DNA of 64,000 nucleotides from an uncultured Polaribacter sp. (GTDB lineage Bacteria; Bacteroidota; Bacteroidia; Flavobacteriales; Flavobacteriaceae): NCBI RefSeq assembly GCF_947497125.1, contig NZ_CANMFI010000005.1, positions 124,001 to 188,000 of the forward strand, read 5' to 3'. Shown piece by piece: positions 6,448 to 15,900 of this stretch (position 1 is its first letter; each line of letters starts with the position of its first letter). The notes under the pieces were generated by a model. It saw only the letters and a program-made list of their open reading frames with translations, ran no database searches and was not told where the DNA came from. The position numbers and the translations under genes were made by a program.

Positions 6448-9400
6448 ATGACAGCAAACAATTTTAATAGATGGAACATCATTTTAGGATGGGCTACATT
6501 TACCATTGCTTTAATCACCTATTCACTAACGCTAGAACCAACAGTAAGCGCTTGGGATTGTGGCGAATATATTTCTACCTCAGTTAAATTAGAAGTTGGT
6601 CACCCACCTGGAGCTCCTTTATTTCAAATGTTAGGTGCCTTTTTTGCAATGTTTACATCAAGTTTAGATCAAATTGCTAAAATGGTAAACTTTATGTCGG
6701 CACTCGCAAGTGCATTTACCATATTATTCATGTTTTGGACCATTACCAACCTTGGAGAAAAATTAGCACTAAAAGCTAGTAAAATTTCCGAAGGTAGTTA
6801 CATTGCCATTCTAGGCAGTAGTATTGTTGGTTCTTTAGCGTATACTTTTTCAGACAGTTTTTGGTTTAGCGCCGTAGAAGGAGAAGTGTATGCAATGTCT
6901 TCTTTTTTAATGGCTTTACTATTTTGGTTAGGTTTAAAATGGGAAAGTGAAATAAACACACCCAGAGGCAATAAGTGGTTACTAATAATCAGTTTTGTAG
7001 TAGGATTGTCTTTTGGCGTTCACATACTTTCTTTACTTGTAATACCAGCAATTGTTCTATTGTATTTCTTTAAAACCTATAAAAATATCAACTTAAAAAC
7101 TACTGCAATTGCAACCGTTTTAGCAGTATTCATATTGGCTTTTGTATTCAAATTCTTATTTCCATTTACACTAAAGTTCTTTAGTGCGTCTGAGCTGTTT
7201 TTTATAAACACCATTGGCATGCCTTATAATTCTGGTAGTATCATTGCAGCCATCATTTTAGTTGGGTTGTTTTACTTCGGATTAAATTACACGCGTAAAA
7301 AAAATAAAATACATACAAATACACTTATATTATCTGTACTTTTTATAATGATTGGTTTTTCTTCTTGGATGATGCTACCAATTAGAGCCAATGCAAACAC
7401 AACCATTAACGAAAATAATCCTTCTAGTGCACGCGAATTATTGGCATATTATGAGCGAGAACAATATGGTGATGCAAACGTTTTTTACGATACTTATTAC
7501 TCAAATACATACGATAGAGAACAAGATGCAAATACTCCCTATAAAGATGACAAGCCAAAATACGAGAAGAGAAATGGAAAATATGAAATTGTAAATAACT
7601 ACAAGAACGTTGTTCCTAACTGGTCTGGTAAACACAAAGGTTTTATTCCTAGAATGGTGAATCCTGCATCAGAAAAAATGTATAAAACGATTGCTGGCAT
7701 TCCTCAAAATAGTAAAAGAAGACCAACCTTTGCAGAGAACATTACCTTTATGATGAGCTATCAATTTGGCTATATGTATGGGCGTTACTTTATGTGGAAT
7801 TTTGTAGGAAGACAAAATGATATTCAAGGAAATTTAGATGTATTTAATGGAAATTGGATTAGCGGAATTAATTTTATTGATGAAGCAAGACTAGGTTCTC
7901 AAAAAGAATTACCAAGTCAAGTACTAGAAAACAAAGGAAGAAACACTTATTATTTTTTACCCTTAATTTTAGGACTTATCGGATTATTTTATCAAGTAAA
8001 ATGGGATAAACAAAACTTCTTTACACTTTTTATATTTTTTGCATTTACAGGTTTTGCCATCATTTTTTACACAAATCCCAAACCTTTTGAACCCAGAGAA
8101 AGAGATTATGCTATTGTAGGTAGTTTTTACATTTTTGCCATCTGGATTGGCTTTGGAGTACTTGCACTTTACGAGTATTTAAAGAAGTTTGCAAATAAGA
8201 AAACCATTGCAATTGCTGTTACAATTGTATCCCTAATTGGCGTTCCTGCTTTAATGGCCTCAGAAAACTGGGATGATCATGACAGATCTAATAGATACAC
8301 AACCCATTTAAATGCACAAGCCTATTTAGAAAGTTGCGACCAAAATGCCATTATGTTTACAATTGGTGACAATGACACCTTTCCGCTTTGGTACATGCAA
8401 GAAGTAGAAGGCATTAGAACAGATATAAAATTAGTAAACACCTCTTTATTTGCTACAGATTGGTACATCGATCAAATGAAAAGAGCAACCTATGATGCTC
8501 CTGCTATTCCATCGCAACTAAAACATGACCAATATAAATATGGTACACTAGACGTTGCTTATTCTATGGATCATCCTCGCTTTAAAGACTCTGTAATGAC
8601 CATCAAAAACTTTATGCGCTGGATTGCTTCTGATAGTGATGCAACTTATGTAGAAACAGAAAATGGTAGCAGAGAAAAGTTTTATCCAACAAATAGAATT
8701 AGAATTCCTGTAAACAAAGAACAAGTATTAAAAAACGGAATTGTAGCTCAAAAAGATGCTGATAAAATTGTACCCTACATAGACATTACTATTGATGATA
8801 GAGCTCTTTTTAAGAATCGTATTTTAATGTTAGACATTCTTGCTAATAACAACTGGGAAAGACCTATTTACTTTACCGGAGGCGCAAATGCAGATGAAGA
8901 ATATCTTTGGCTAAAAGACTATCTTCAACTAGACGGATTGTCATACAAATTAGTACCTATTAAAACACCAATGGCCAACAAGAGTTTGTTTGATATGGGA
9001 CGAATTGATGCCGAAAAAATGTATGCAAATACTTTAAAATGGAACTGGAGAAACATTAACGACGGTAAAATTTATCTAGATGAACAAACCAAAAGAAATG
9101 CAATTTCTATGCGAAATTCTTTACTTCGTTTATCTGAAGCGTTTGAAAAAGAAGGAGACTCTGCCAAAGCTCTAGAAATTTTAGACCTTTCTTTAGATAA
9201 AATGCCTATTAAAGATTTTGACCATTATAGCCTCTCTTTAGGGTATCCTGAATCTTATTACCGTTTAAAAGATACTAAAAAAGCAAGAAAAACTTTAAGC
9301 ACATTAAGTAACTTATTTAAAGAAAAATTAATTTGGTTAAGTACATTTTCTACAAACGACACCAATCTTATTTTCGATGAAATTGACACAACGTTATACA

Positions 9401-9522
9401 TGTATAGAAATTTAATTACACAAGCAGAAGAAAATGAAGTTGATAAAGAATACTTAGATGCCTTACAAGAAGAGTTTATAAATATTGTAAAGTTATTTAA
9501 CCATCTAATGCCCGAGGAATAA
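6448..9522 (+). CDS. DUF2723 family membrane protein (protein O-mannosyltransferase-like)
   Basis: A 1024-residue protein with about ten or more membrane segments in its first 600 residues and a large soluble C-terminal part. The N-terminus carries the family signature TVSAWDCGEYIS followed by GHPPGAPLFQ, an acidic loop typical of GT-C glycosyltransferases of the PMT/TMEM260 group. The soluble part has TPR-like helices near the end (residues 890-960). These proteins are thought to transfer sugars from lipid carriers to proteins in the inner membrane; the sugar and acceptor are unknown here. The polysaccharide deacetylase gene follows after 12 bases, so the two are probably co-transcribed. Confidence 0.88.
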   Translation: MTANNFNRWNIILGWATFTIALITYSLTLEPTVSAWDCGEYISTSVKLEVGHPPGAPLFQMLGAFFAMFTSSLDQIAKMVNFMSALASAFTILFMFWTITNLGEKLALKASKISEGSYIAILGSSIVGSLAYTFSDSFWFSAVEGEVYAMSSFLMALLFWLGLKWESEINTPRGNKWLLIISFVVGLSFGVHILSLLVIPAIVLLYFFKTYKNINLKTTAIATVLAVFILAFVFKFLFPFTLKFFSASELFFINTIGMPYNSGSIIAAIILVGLFYFGLNYTRKKNKIHTNTLILSVLFIMIGFSSWMMLPIRANANTTINENNPSSARELLAYYEREQYGDANVFYDTYYSNTYDREQDANTPYKDDKPKYEKRNGKYEIVNNYKNVVPNWSGKHKGFIPRMVNPASEKMYKTIAGIPQNSKRRPTFAENITFMMSYQFGYMYGRYFMWNFVGRQNDIQGNLDVFNGNWISGINFIDEARLGSQKELPSQVLENKGRNTYYFLPLILGLIGLFYQVKWDKQNFFTLFIFFAFTGFAIIFYTNPKPFEPRERDYAIVGSFYIFAIWIGFGVLALYEYLKKFANKKTIAIAVTIVSLIGVPALMASENWDDHDRSNRYTTHLNAQAYLESCDQNAIMFTIGDNDTFPLWYMQEVEGIRTDIKLVNTSLFATDWYIDQMKRATYDAPAIPSQLKHDQYKYGTLDVAYSMDHPRFKDSVMTIKNFMRWIASDSDATYVETENGSREKFYPTNRIRIPVNKEQVLKNGIVAQKDADKIVPYIDITIDDRALFKNRILMLDILANNNWERPIYFTGGANADEEYLWLKDYLQLDGLSYKLVPIKTPMANKSLFDMGRIDAEKMYANTLKWNWRNINDGKIYLDEQTKRNAISMRNSLLRLSEAFEKEGDSAKALEILDLSLDKMPIKDFDHYSLSLGYPESYYRLKDTKKARKTLSTLSNLFKEKLIWLSTFSTNDTNLIFDEIDTTLYMYRNLITQAEENEVDKEYLDALQEEFINIVKLFNHLMPEE

Positions 9523-9534
9523 TAACGGTTTTAA

Positions 9535-10179
9535 ATGAAAACATACTTTGCAAAAATGCCACGCATACTAATGAGAATATTCTCTGGTTATACGTGGCAT
9601 TTTCATACCGTAAAAGAAAAAGAAATTTTTTTAACTTTTGATGATGGCCCTACCCCAGAAATCACCCCTTTTGTACTTGCTCAATTAAAACAACACCAGG
9701 CGAAAGCTACTTTTTTTTGCATTGGTAAAAACATTGAAAAACACCCTGAAATTTATAATACAATTATTGCAGAAGGGCACTCTATTGGCAACCATACTCA
9801 AAATCACTTAAAAGGTTGGAAAAGCGATAACACTATATATATTGATGATTTTTTAGCCTGCGAAAAAACAATTACTCAGTTCAACAAATCAAAAATCAAA
9901 CAGAAAATTTTTAGACCTCCTTACGGAAAAATTAAAAAATCGCAAGCAAAAGAGATCATAAAAAAAGGATATAAAATTATAATGTGGGATGTTCTATCTG
10001 GTGATTTCGACACAAAACTATCAAAAGAAAAATGTTTGCAAAACGTACTTCAAAATACACAAAAAGGAAGCATTATTGTTTTTCACGATAGTGTAAAAGC
10101 TGCAGAAAGAATGCAATATGCGCTGCCAAAAGTTTTAAATACCTTTAGTAAAAAAGGGTTTAGTTTTAAATCTATTTAA
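9535..10179 (+). CDS. Polysaccharide deacetylase (NodB homology domain)
   Basis: A 214-residue protein with all five NodB motifs: TFDDGP near residue 38, the metal-binding HTQNH after SIGN near 87, RPPYGK near 124, WDVLSGDFD near 146, and IVFHDS near 180. Family members remove N-acetyl groups from chitin oligomers, peptidoglycan or other cell-surface glycans using a divalent metal. No clear signal peptide is seen, although the N-terminus is basic and moderately hydrophobic. It lies 12 bases after the DUF2723 gene and converges on trmN6, with only four bases between the two ends. The substrate cannot be deduced. Confidence 0.9.
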   Translation: MKTYFAKMPRILMRIFSGYTWHFHTVKEKEIFLTFDDGPTPEITPFVLAQLKQHQAKATFFCIGKNIEKHPEIYNTIIAEGHSIGNHTQNHLKGWKSDNTIYIDDFLACEKTITQFNKSKIKQKIFRPPYGKIKKSQAKEIIKKGYKIIMWDVLSGDFDTKLSKEKCLQNVLQNTQKGSIIVFHDSVKAAERMQYALPKVLNTFSKKGFSFKSI

Positions 10180-10183
10180 CAAC

Positions 10184-10906
10184 TTACATTTTTAAATAAA
10201 AATCTTTTGTTAAGTTGATATAATCTTCTGTGTATTGATGTCTATCAGTCTCAATTATTAAAGAAGATGTTTCAATTGCTGCTTTAACAAAAGAAAACGA
10301 CAGCAAACTTCTTTTTATTTCAGAAGACTCATTTCCCTGCACTCTACAAACTTTTTGCAAGTAAAGATTATTGGTTTTTGCGATAGTTAAAAAGTTAGCT
10401 TCTTCTTTAAAAGGGATAATTGTAAAAAAATGTCCGTTTGAAGATAAAATTTTAGAAACACCTTCTAATAATTCTTCAAACTGTAAAGAAGAAGTAAATC
10501 GAGCTTTATTTCTAGAGGCACTCTCAGTTTCAAACGAGTCTGTATAAAAAGGCGGATTCGAAACTATAAGATCGTAGGTTTCTTCTTCTTCCGATATTTC
10601 AGTTGCAAATTCTTGAAAAGAAGCATTGTAACAATACAAACGGTCTCCCCAATCAGAATTTTCGAAATTGCTAACAGTTTGCTCGTAAGCATCTTCATCT
10701 AGCTCAACCGCATCAATTGTCATTGCATCAGATCGTTGCGCAAGCATTAAAGAAATTACACCTGTGCCAGCACCAATATCTAAAATAGTATCTGGGTAAT
10801 TTTCTAAAGAACACCAAGCGCCTAGCAAAACACCATCAGTACCTACTTTCATTGCAGTTTTATCTTGATTTACTGTAAATTCTTTAAATTTAAAAGGTGT
10901 AGACAT
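10184..10906 (-). CDS. trmN6: tRNA1(Val) (adenine(37)-N6)-methyltransferase
   Basis: A 240-residue class I SAM methyltransferase. It contains the glycine-rich SAM loop LDIGAGTGVISL near residue 42, an acidic end of strand 2 (DAVELDE) and the N6-adenine motif NPPFYTDS near 126. The start KFKEFTVNQDKTAMKVGTDGVLLGAW is characteristic of the TrmN6/YfiC family, which methylates A37 of tRNA1(Val). It reads toward the deacetylase and follows tRNA-Ser on the same strand, with a hairpin terminator in between. Confidence 0.9.
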   Translation of the reverse strand: MSTPFKFKEFTVNQDKTAMKVGTDGVLLGAWCSLENYPDTILDIGAGTGVISLMLAQRSDAMTIDAVELDEDAYEQTVSNFENSDWGDRLYCYNASFQEFATEISEEEETYDLIVSNPPFYTDSFETESASRNKARFTSSLQFEELLEGVSKILSSNGHFFTIIPFKEEANFLTIAKTNNLYLQKVCRVQGNESSEIKRSLLSFSFVKAAIETSSLIIETDRHQYTEDYINLTKDFYLKM

Positions 10907-10920
10907 TGTATTTTTTATGA

Positions 10921-10950
10921 AACAAAAAATTCTGTGATTACACAGAATTT
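10921..10950 (-). terminator. Hairpin terminator after tRNA-Ser
   Basis: Arms AAATTCTGTG and CACAGAATTT around a four-base loop. Read on the minus strand the stem is followed by a T-rich tract (TTTTTTGTT). It separates tRNA-Ser from trmN6. Confidence 0.7.
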
Positions 10951-11009
10951 AAAATTTTTATTTTATTAAAATAAATCCCTCTTTGACAAAGTCAAAAAGT
11001 TTTCTTTTG

Positions 11010-11096
11010 CAGAAAGGAAGGGATTCGAACCCTCGATACCGTTGCCAGTATACTACCTTTCCAGGGTAGCTCTTTCGACCACTCAGACACCTTTCT
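11010..11096 (-). tRNA. tRNA-Ser (anticodon GGA)
   Basis: An 87-base class II tRNA on the minus strand. Acceptor AGAAAGG pairs with CCTTTCT, the discriminator is G, the anticodon loop CTGGAAA gives GGA, and there is a long variable arm before GGTTCGAATCC. A TAAGTTTG box lies upstream at 11112-11119. Confidence 0.94.
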
Positions 11097-11173
11097 AAAT
11101 ATTTTTAATCCCAAACTTAATTCAGAATCATAAAAACTAAATTCAAGAGTTTCTGAACTTATTTTATATTTAA

Positions 11174-11698
11174 TTAAATATAAAGTGCAATCAACCCTTC
11201 AGGCGTCTCTACCTCTATTTGTTTGGTTTTTCGATTCACTTTTTTGATAAAATCATCTACCATCGGAATCAATATTTCTGTCCCGTTTCTATCAATCTCA
11301 AAAAGTGGTTGCGCGGCTTTGTCGTTTATATGAACAATTGTACCAACTTCTCCAAAATTAGCATCTACAACAGTAAAACCAATTACCTCGTGATAATAAA
11401 ATTTATCATCGGTTAATTTTGGTAACATGGTGGTTGGTAAATACACCCCACATTTTAAAATTGATTCTGCCTCTTCTTCAGAATACACGTCTTCAAACTG
11501 CACTCGTAACTGATTGCCTTTGTGTAAAGAACTTTTATCAATAAAAAATGGAACCAAGTTTGTGCCAAATTCGACATAAACTGATTCCATTTCCGTGTAC
11601 AACTCAGGTTCATCGGTATCTAATTTGATAACAACTTCCCCTTTAAAACTATACTTTGTTACAATTCTGCCTAAATAAAAACAATCTTCTTTACGCAT
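11174..11698 (-). CDS. rimM: Ribosome maturation factor RimM
   Basis: A 174-residue protein that assists maturation of the 30S head and binds S19. The N-terminal half (FYLGRIVTKYSFKGEVVIKLDTD) is the RimM beta-barrel; the C-terminal half (YYHEVIGFTVVDANFGEVGTI) is the PRC barrel, ending in LIPMVDDFIKKV. It lies 19 bases downstream of rpsP on the same strand, the usual rpsP-rimM pairing. trmD is not next to it. Confidence 0.95.
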   Translation of the reverse strand: MRKEDCFYLGRIVTKYSFKGEVVIKLDTDEPELYTEMESVYVEFGTNLVPFFIDKSSLHKGNQLRVQFEDVYSEEEAESILKCGVYLPTTMLPKLTDDKFYYHEVIGFTVVDANFGEVGTIVHINDKAAQPLFEIDRNGTEILIPMVDDFIKKVNRKTKQIEVETPEGLIALYI

Positions 11699-11717
11699 TA
11701 TCGTACAAATTTATAAT

Positions 11718-12263
11718 TTATTCAGCTGCTTTTTCTTGAGCTTCATCAATTGTTTCAGGAGCTGCTTCTTCTGCCGCTGCTTCTTCTGCAACTGGCTCTG
11801 CTACTTCTTCTACAACTGGTTTTGCTGCTTCAATTCTTGCTTCGTTAACCGCTTTTTCTGCTGCCAATGCTGCTGCTTTCGCATCAGATTGTGCTTTAGA
11901 TAAACCAGCTTCTTTATCAGAAATCTTTGCTGCTTTCTCTTCTAACCAAGCTGCAAATTTAGCATCTGCTTGTTCTTGGGTTAAAGCGCCTTTTCTTACA
12001 CCACCAGCTAAATGATTCTTTAACATCGCACCTTTGTAAGATAAAATGTTTTTAGCAGTATCAGTTGGTTGCGCACCATTTTGTAACCATTCTACAGCTT
12101 TATCAACATTTAAATCGATAATTGCAGGGTTAACATTCGGGTTGTAAGTACCTATTTTTTCTAAGTATTTACCATCTCTTTTTGCACGAGCATCAGCGGC
12201 AACTATCCAATAGAATGGTTTCCCTTTTTTACCGTGTCTTTGTAGTCTAATTTTTACAGACAT
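11718..12263 (-). CDS. rpsP: 30S ribosomal protein S16 with long acidic/alanine-rich tail
   Basis: The first 80 or so residues are canonical S16 (SVKIRLQRHGKKGKPFYWIV, then RDGKYLEKIGTYNP). The protein is 181 residues, about twice the usual bacterial length. The extension from residue 95 is rich in Ala, Glu and Lys and looks helical or disordered, ending in repeated VAEPVAEEAAAEEAAP. Long S16 tails are common in Bacteroidetes. It heads the rpsP-rimM operon. A -7-like TATTTTTG box lies on the minus strand at 12333-12340. Confidence 0.96.
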   Translation of the reverse strand: MSVKIRLQRHGKKGKPFYWIVAADARAKRDGKYLEKIGTYNPNVNPAIIDLNVDKAVEWLQNGAQPTDTAKNILSYKGAMLKNHLAGGVRKGALTQEQADAKFAAWLEEKAAKISDKEAGLSKAQSDAKAAALAAEKAVNEARIEAAKPVVEEVAEPVAEEAAAEEAAPETIDEAQEKAAE

Positions 12264-12384
12264 AATTTGTTAATTTTTTAAGGTTCTCGACCTTGGTTAT
12301 TAAAAATCTTACCATCTCGTAGTAAGTGGGCGCAAAAATACAAAACCTTTTTGATACTAAAGAACTAATTTTCAATAATTTTTA

Positions 12385-12465
12385 GGGCGTTTTTACAGGC
12401 TTTCACTACTCGCTTCCCGATTAAAAAATCGGCAGAGCTCAAACACACCGTTCAATCCTTAACGC
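12385..12465. repeat. Palindromic intergenic repeat, family GGGCGTT (copy 1)
   Basis: An 81-bp element with ends GGGCGTTTTTACAGGC and CAATCCTTAACGC, so its termini form an inverted GCGTT/AACGC pair. An inner hairpin has arms CCGATT and AATCGG. The second copy is at 32804-32877. I see no coding capacity; it resembles a REP- or MITE-like element. Confidence 0.6.
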
Positions 12466-12529
12466 GAGTACCGTTAGTAAAAATAAAATAAGGAATAACC
12501 AACTCGATAATCGCATTAAATATCAAAAC

Positions 12530-12645
12530 ACCTATCACTTCGATTGTATTTAGAAAAGGAGATAGAGAAAAACTAGATATTAGAGTCTAGAAACAAGACT
12601 AAAACAAAACTAACTTTATGAGATTTCTCCTATCGTCGAAATGAC
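12530..12645. repeat. Palindromic repeat, family TGTCACTTCGA/TCGAAATGACA (copy 1)
   Basis: The left end reads CCTATCACTTCGATT and the right end TCTCCTATCGTCGAAATGACA, imperfect reverse complements. The same ends recur at 12694-12785 with a shorter interior. Together the two copies and the element at 12385 account for most of the 670-bp gap between rpsP and dnaE. Confidence 0.55.
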
Positions 12646-12693
12646 AAAAATGATAGGAAATGAGAACACTTTACCCTTATTTTTAAACAAAAC

Positions 12694-12785
12694 ACCTGTC
12701 ACTTCGATTACAAAGAGAAGTCGCATAACAGTGATAAAGAAATCGTGAGCTGCCTAATGTGATTTCTCCTATCGTCGAAATGACA
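12694..12785. repeat. Palindromic repeat, family TGTCACTTCGA/TCGAAATGACA (copy 2)
   Basis: Starts CCTGTCACTTCGATTAC and ends GATTTCTCCTATCGTCGAA then ATGACA. The right 25 bases are almost identical to copy 1. No ORF of note; the ORF track entry at 12683 is on the other strand and only reads through this repeat. Confidence 0.55.
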
Positions 12786-12935
12786 ATACTGAGTAGAAAC
12801 ATCAAAAAAGAGAATAGAGAAAACTGTGTACATTTTGTTGATAAATGAACCCAAAAACACCCCAATTCTTCATTACAAATTTCTATTTTTACACATCGTT
12901 TAAATAACTAAACGCTTCAACAATTTCTTGCAACA

Positions 12936-15900
12936 ATGTACTTAATTTTCGATACTGAAACTACCGGTTTACCTAAAAGCTGGAACGCTCCTATTACAGA
13001 CACAGACAACTGGCCTAGGTGTATTCAAATAGCTTGGCAATTGCACGATGCAATGGGAAACGTTGTAGAACATAACGATTTTTTAATACAACCAGACGGT
13101 TTTAATATTCCTTATGATGCAGAAAGAATTCATGGTATTTCTACAGAATTAGCAGAAGAACAAGGAATTGCATTAAACAAAGGATTGGCTTTATTTAACG
13201 AAGCCTTGCAAAAAACCAAATTTATTGTTGGTCAAAATGTAGGTTTTGACATTAATATCATGGGCTGTGAATTCCACCGATTAGGGGTAGAAAACAACTT
13301 AACCTCTCTTCCGCTCTTAGATACTTGTACCGAAAAAACGGCCTTAATGTGTCAGATTCCTGGAGGTCGTGGTGGTAAATTTAAACTACCAACCTTAACC
13401 GAATTACACAATCATTTATTTGGTGTTGGTTTTGGGGAAGCACACAATGCAACTGCAGATGTTGAGGCAACCACCCGTTGTTTTTTAGAATTAATTCGTT
13501 TAAGAGAATTTACCAAAGAGCAACTAGATGTAGATGCTGAGTATTTTAAAAATTTCTCTGAAGCCAATCCGAAGCCAATTCAGGTAATCGGGCTAAAACA
13601 CATCAACCTAAAAAAAGAAAGTGAGAAAATTCGCAAACGTTTAGAGAAACTAAAAGACGTTGCAGAAACCAAATCTACTTCTGAAGGTTTGGCAGAATTA
13701 GAAGATGTACAGTTTGCGCATTTACACAATCACACTCAGTTTTCTGTACTGCAATCTACCATGCAAATTGCCAATATTGTAAATGCTGCGGCTAAAGACA
13801 ATATGCCTGCAATTGCAATGACAGATACTGCAAATATGATGGCTTCTTTTCATTTTGTTAGTGCTATTTTAAATCACAATAAAAACGCAGAAAACCCTAT
13901 AAAACCAATAATTGGGTGCGAATTTAATGTCTGTGAAGATCATAAAAACAAGTCTCAAAAAGACAATGGATATCAGATTGTTTTATTAGCAAAAAATAAA
14001 AAAGGGTATCACAATTTAGCAAAAATGTCTTCCATTGCATTTGTTGATGGTTTTTACTACGTTCCTAGAATTGACAGAGAAATTATCAAAAAATACAAAG
14101 AAGATATTATTGTTTTAACTGGTAATTTATATGGCGAAGTGCCTAGTAAAATTTTAAATCTTGGAGAAAAACAAGCTGAAGAAGCTTTACTTTGGTGGAA
14201 AGAGGAATTTAAAGACGATTTGTATATCGAATTGATGCGCCACAATCAACAAGATGAAAACATTGTAAATGAAACACTTCTAAAATTTTCTAAATCGCAC
14301 AACGTTAAAATTGTTGCAACCAATAATACCTTTTATTTAGAAAAAAAAGATGCAAACGCACACGATATTTTATTATGTGTAAAAGATGGCGAAAAACAAG
14401 CTACTCCAAAAGGAAAAGGCCGCGGTTATAGATACGGATTGCCAAACGAGGAATATTATTTTAAGTCTACCGCAGAAATGAAATCGCTTTTTGCAGATCT
14501 GCCAGAAGCCATTATCAATATTCAAGAAATTGTAGATAAAATTGAAATTTTTACCCTCGCAAGAGATGTGTTATTACCTGCTTTTGATATTCCTGAAGAA
14601 TTTGTTTCCGAAGAAGATAAAACAGATGGTGGTAAACGTGGTGAGAATAAATTTTTACGCCATTTAACTTATGTAGGTGCTAAAAAAAGATACGGAGAAA
14701 TTACACCGTCTATTGAAGAACGATTAGATTTTGAGCTCTCTGTTATCGAAAAAACAGGTTATCCTGGATATTTTTTAATTGTTGAAGATTTTATTCGCGA
14801 AGCCAGAAATATGGATGTTGCTGTAGGACCAGGTCGTGGTTCTGCCGCCGGTTCTGTTGTGGCTTATTGTTTATGGATTACCAATATAGATCCTATAAAA
14901 TACGATTTACTTTTTGAGCGTTTCTTAAATCCGGAACGTGTATCGATGCCCGATATTGATATAGATTTTGATGATGAAGGGCGAAGTAGAGTTATGGATT
15001 ATGTAATTGACAAATACGGTGCAAACCAAGTGGCTCAAATTATTACATATGGTACCATGGCAGCAAAATCTTCTATTAGAGATACTGCTAGAGTATTAGA
15101 TTTACCGCTTTTTGAAGCTGATAGAATTGCCAAACTAATTCCAGGAATCAAACTAAAAAATATTTTTGGTGATGATGAAAAAAGTAAGGGAAAAGTTGCT
15201 GGTTTAAGAGCAGAAGAAAAACAATTGGTAGAAGAATTGGTGCATATGTCTTTTGGAAACGATTTGGTTTCCGAAACCATTAATAAAGCTACTATTTTAG
15301 AGGGCTCTGTTCGTAATACAGGAATTCACGCCTGTGGTGTAATTATTACTCCGGGTGATATTACCAACTATGTTCCGGTTGCCTTGGCAAAAGATTCGGA
15401 CATGTATGTAACTCAGTTTGACAACTCTGTGGTGGAATCTGCCGGATTGTTAAAAATGGATTTCTTAGGATTAAAAACACTTACTTTAATTAAGGATACA
15501 GTTAAAATTGTAAAGGCAAAACACAATGTAGATTTAGATCCTGAGAGTTTTCCGTTAGATGATGTAAAAACCTACGAACTTTTCCAAAGAGGAGAAACGG
15601 TTGGTATTTTTCAGTATGAATCTCCGGGAATGCAAAAACACATGCGCTCTTTAAAACCTACTGTTTTTGCAGATTTAATTGCCATGAATGCTTTGTACAG
15701 ACCTGGCCCAATGGAATATATTCCGAGTTTTATCAACAGAAAACACGGTACCGAAGACATTGAGTATGATTTACCTGCCATGGAAGAGTATTTGGCAGAA
15801 ACATACGGAATTACAGTTTACCAAGAGCAAGTAATGCTTTTATCTCAAAAACTTGCAGATTTTACCAAAGGTGAAGCCGATGTTTTACGTAAAGCAATGG

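Noticed and set aside
12683-12865. 60-residue minus-strand ORF between rpsP and dnaE
   Set aside because: It lies across a palindromic repeat and has no family features.
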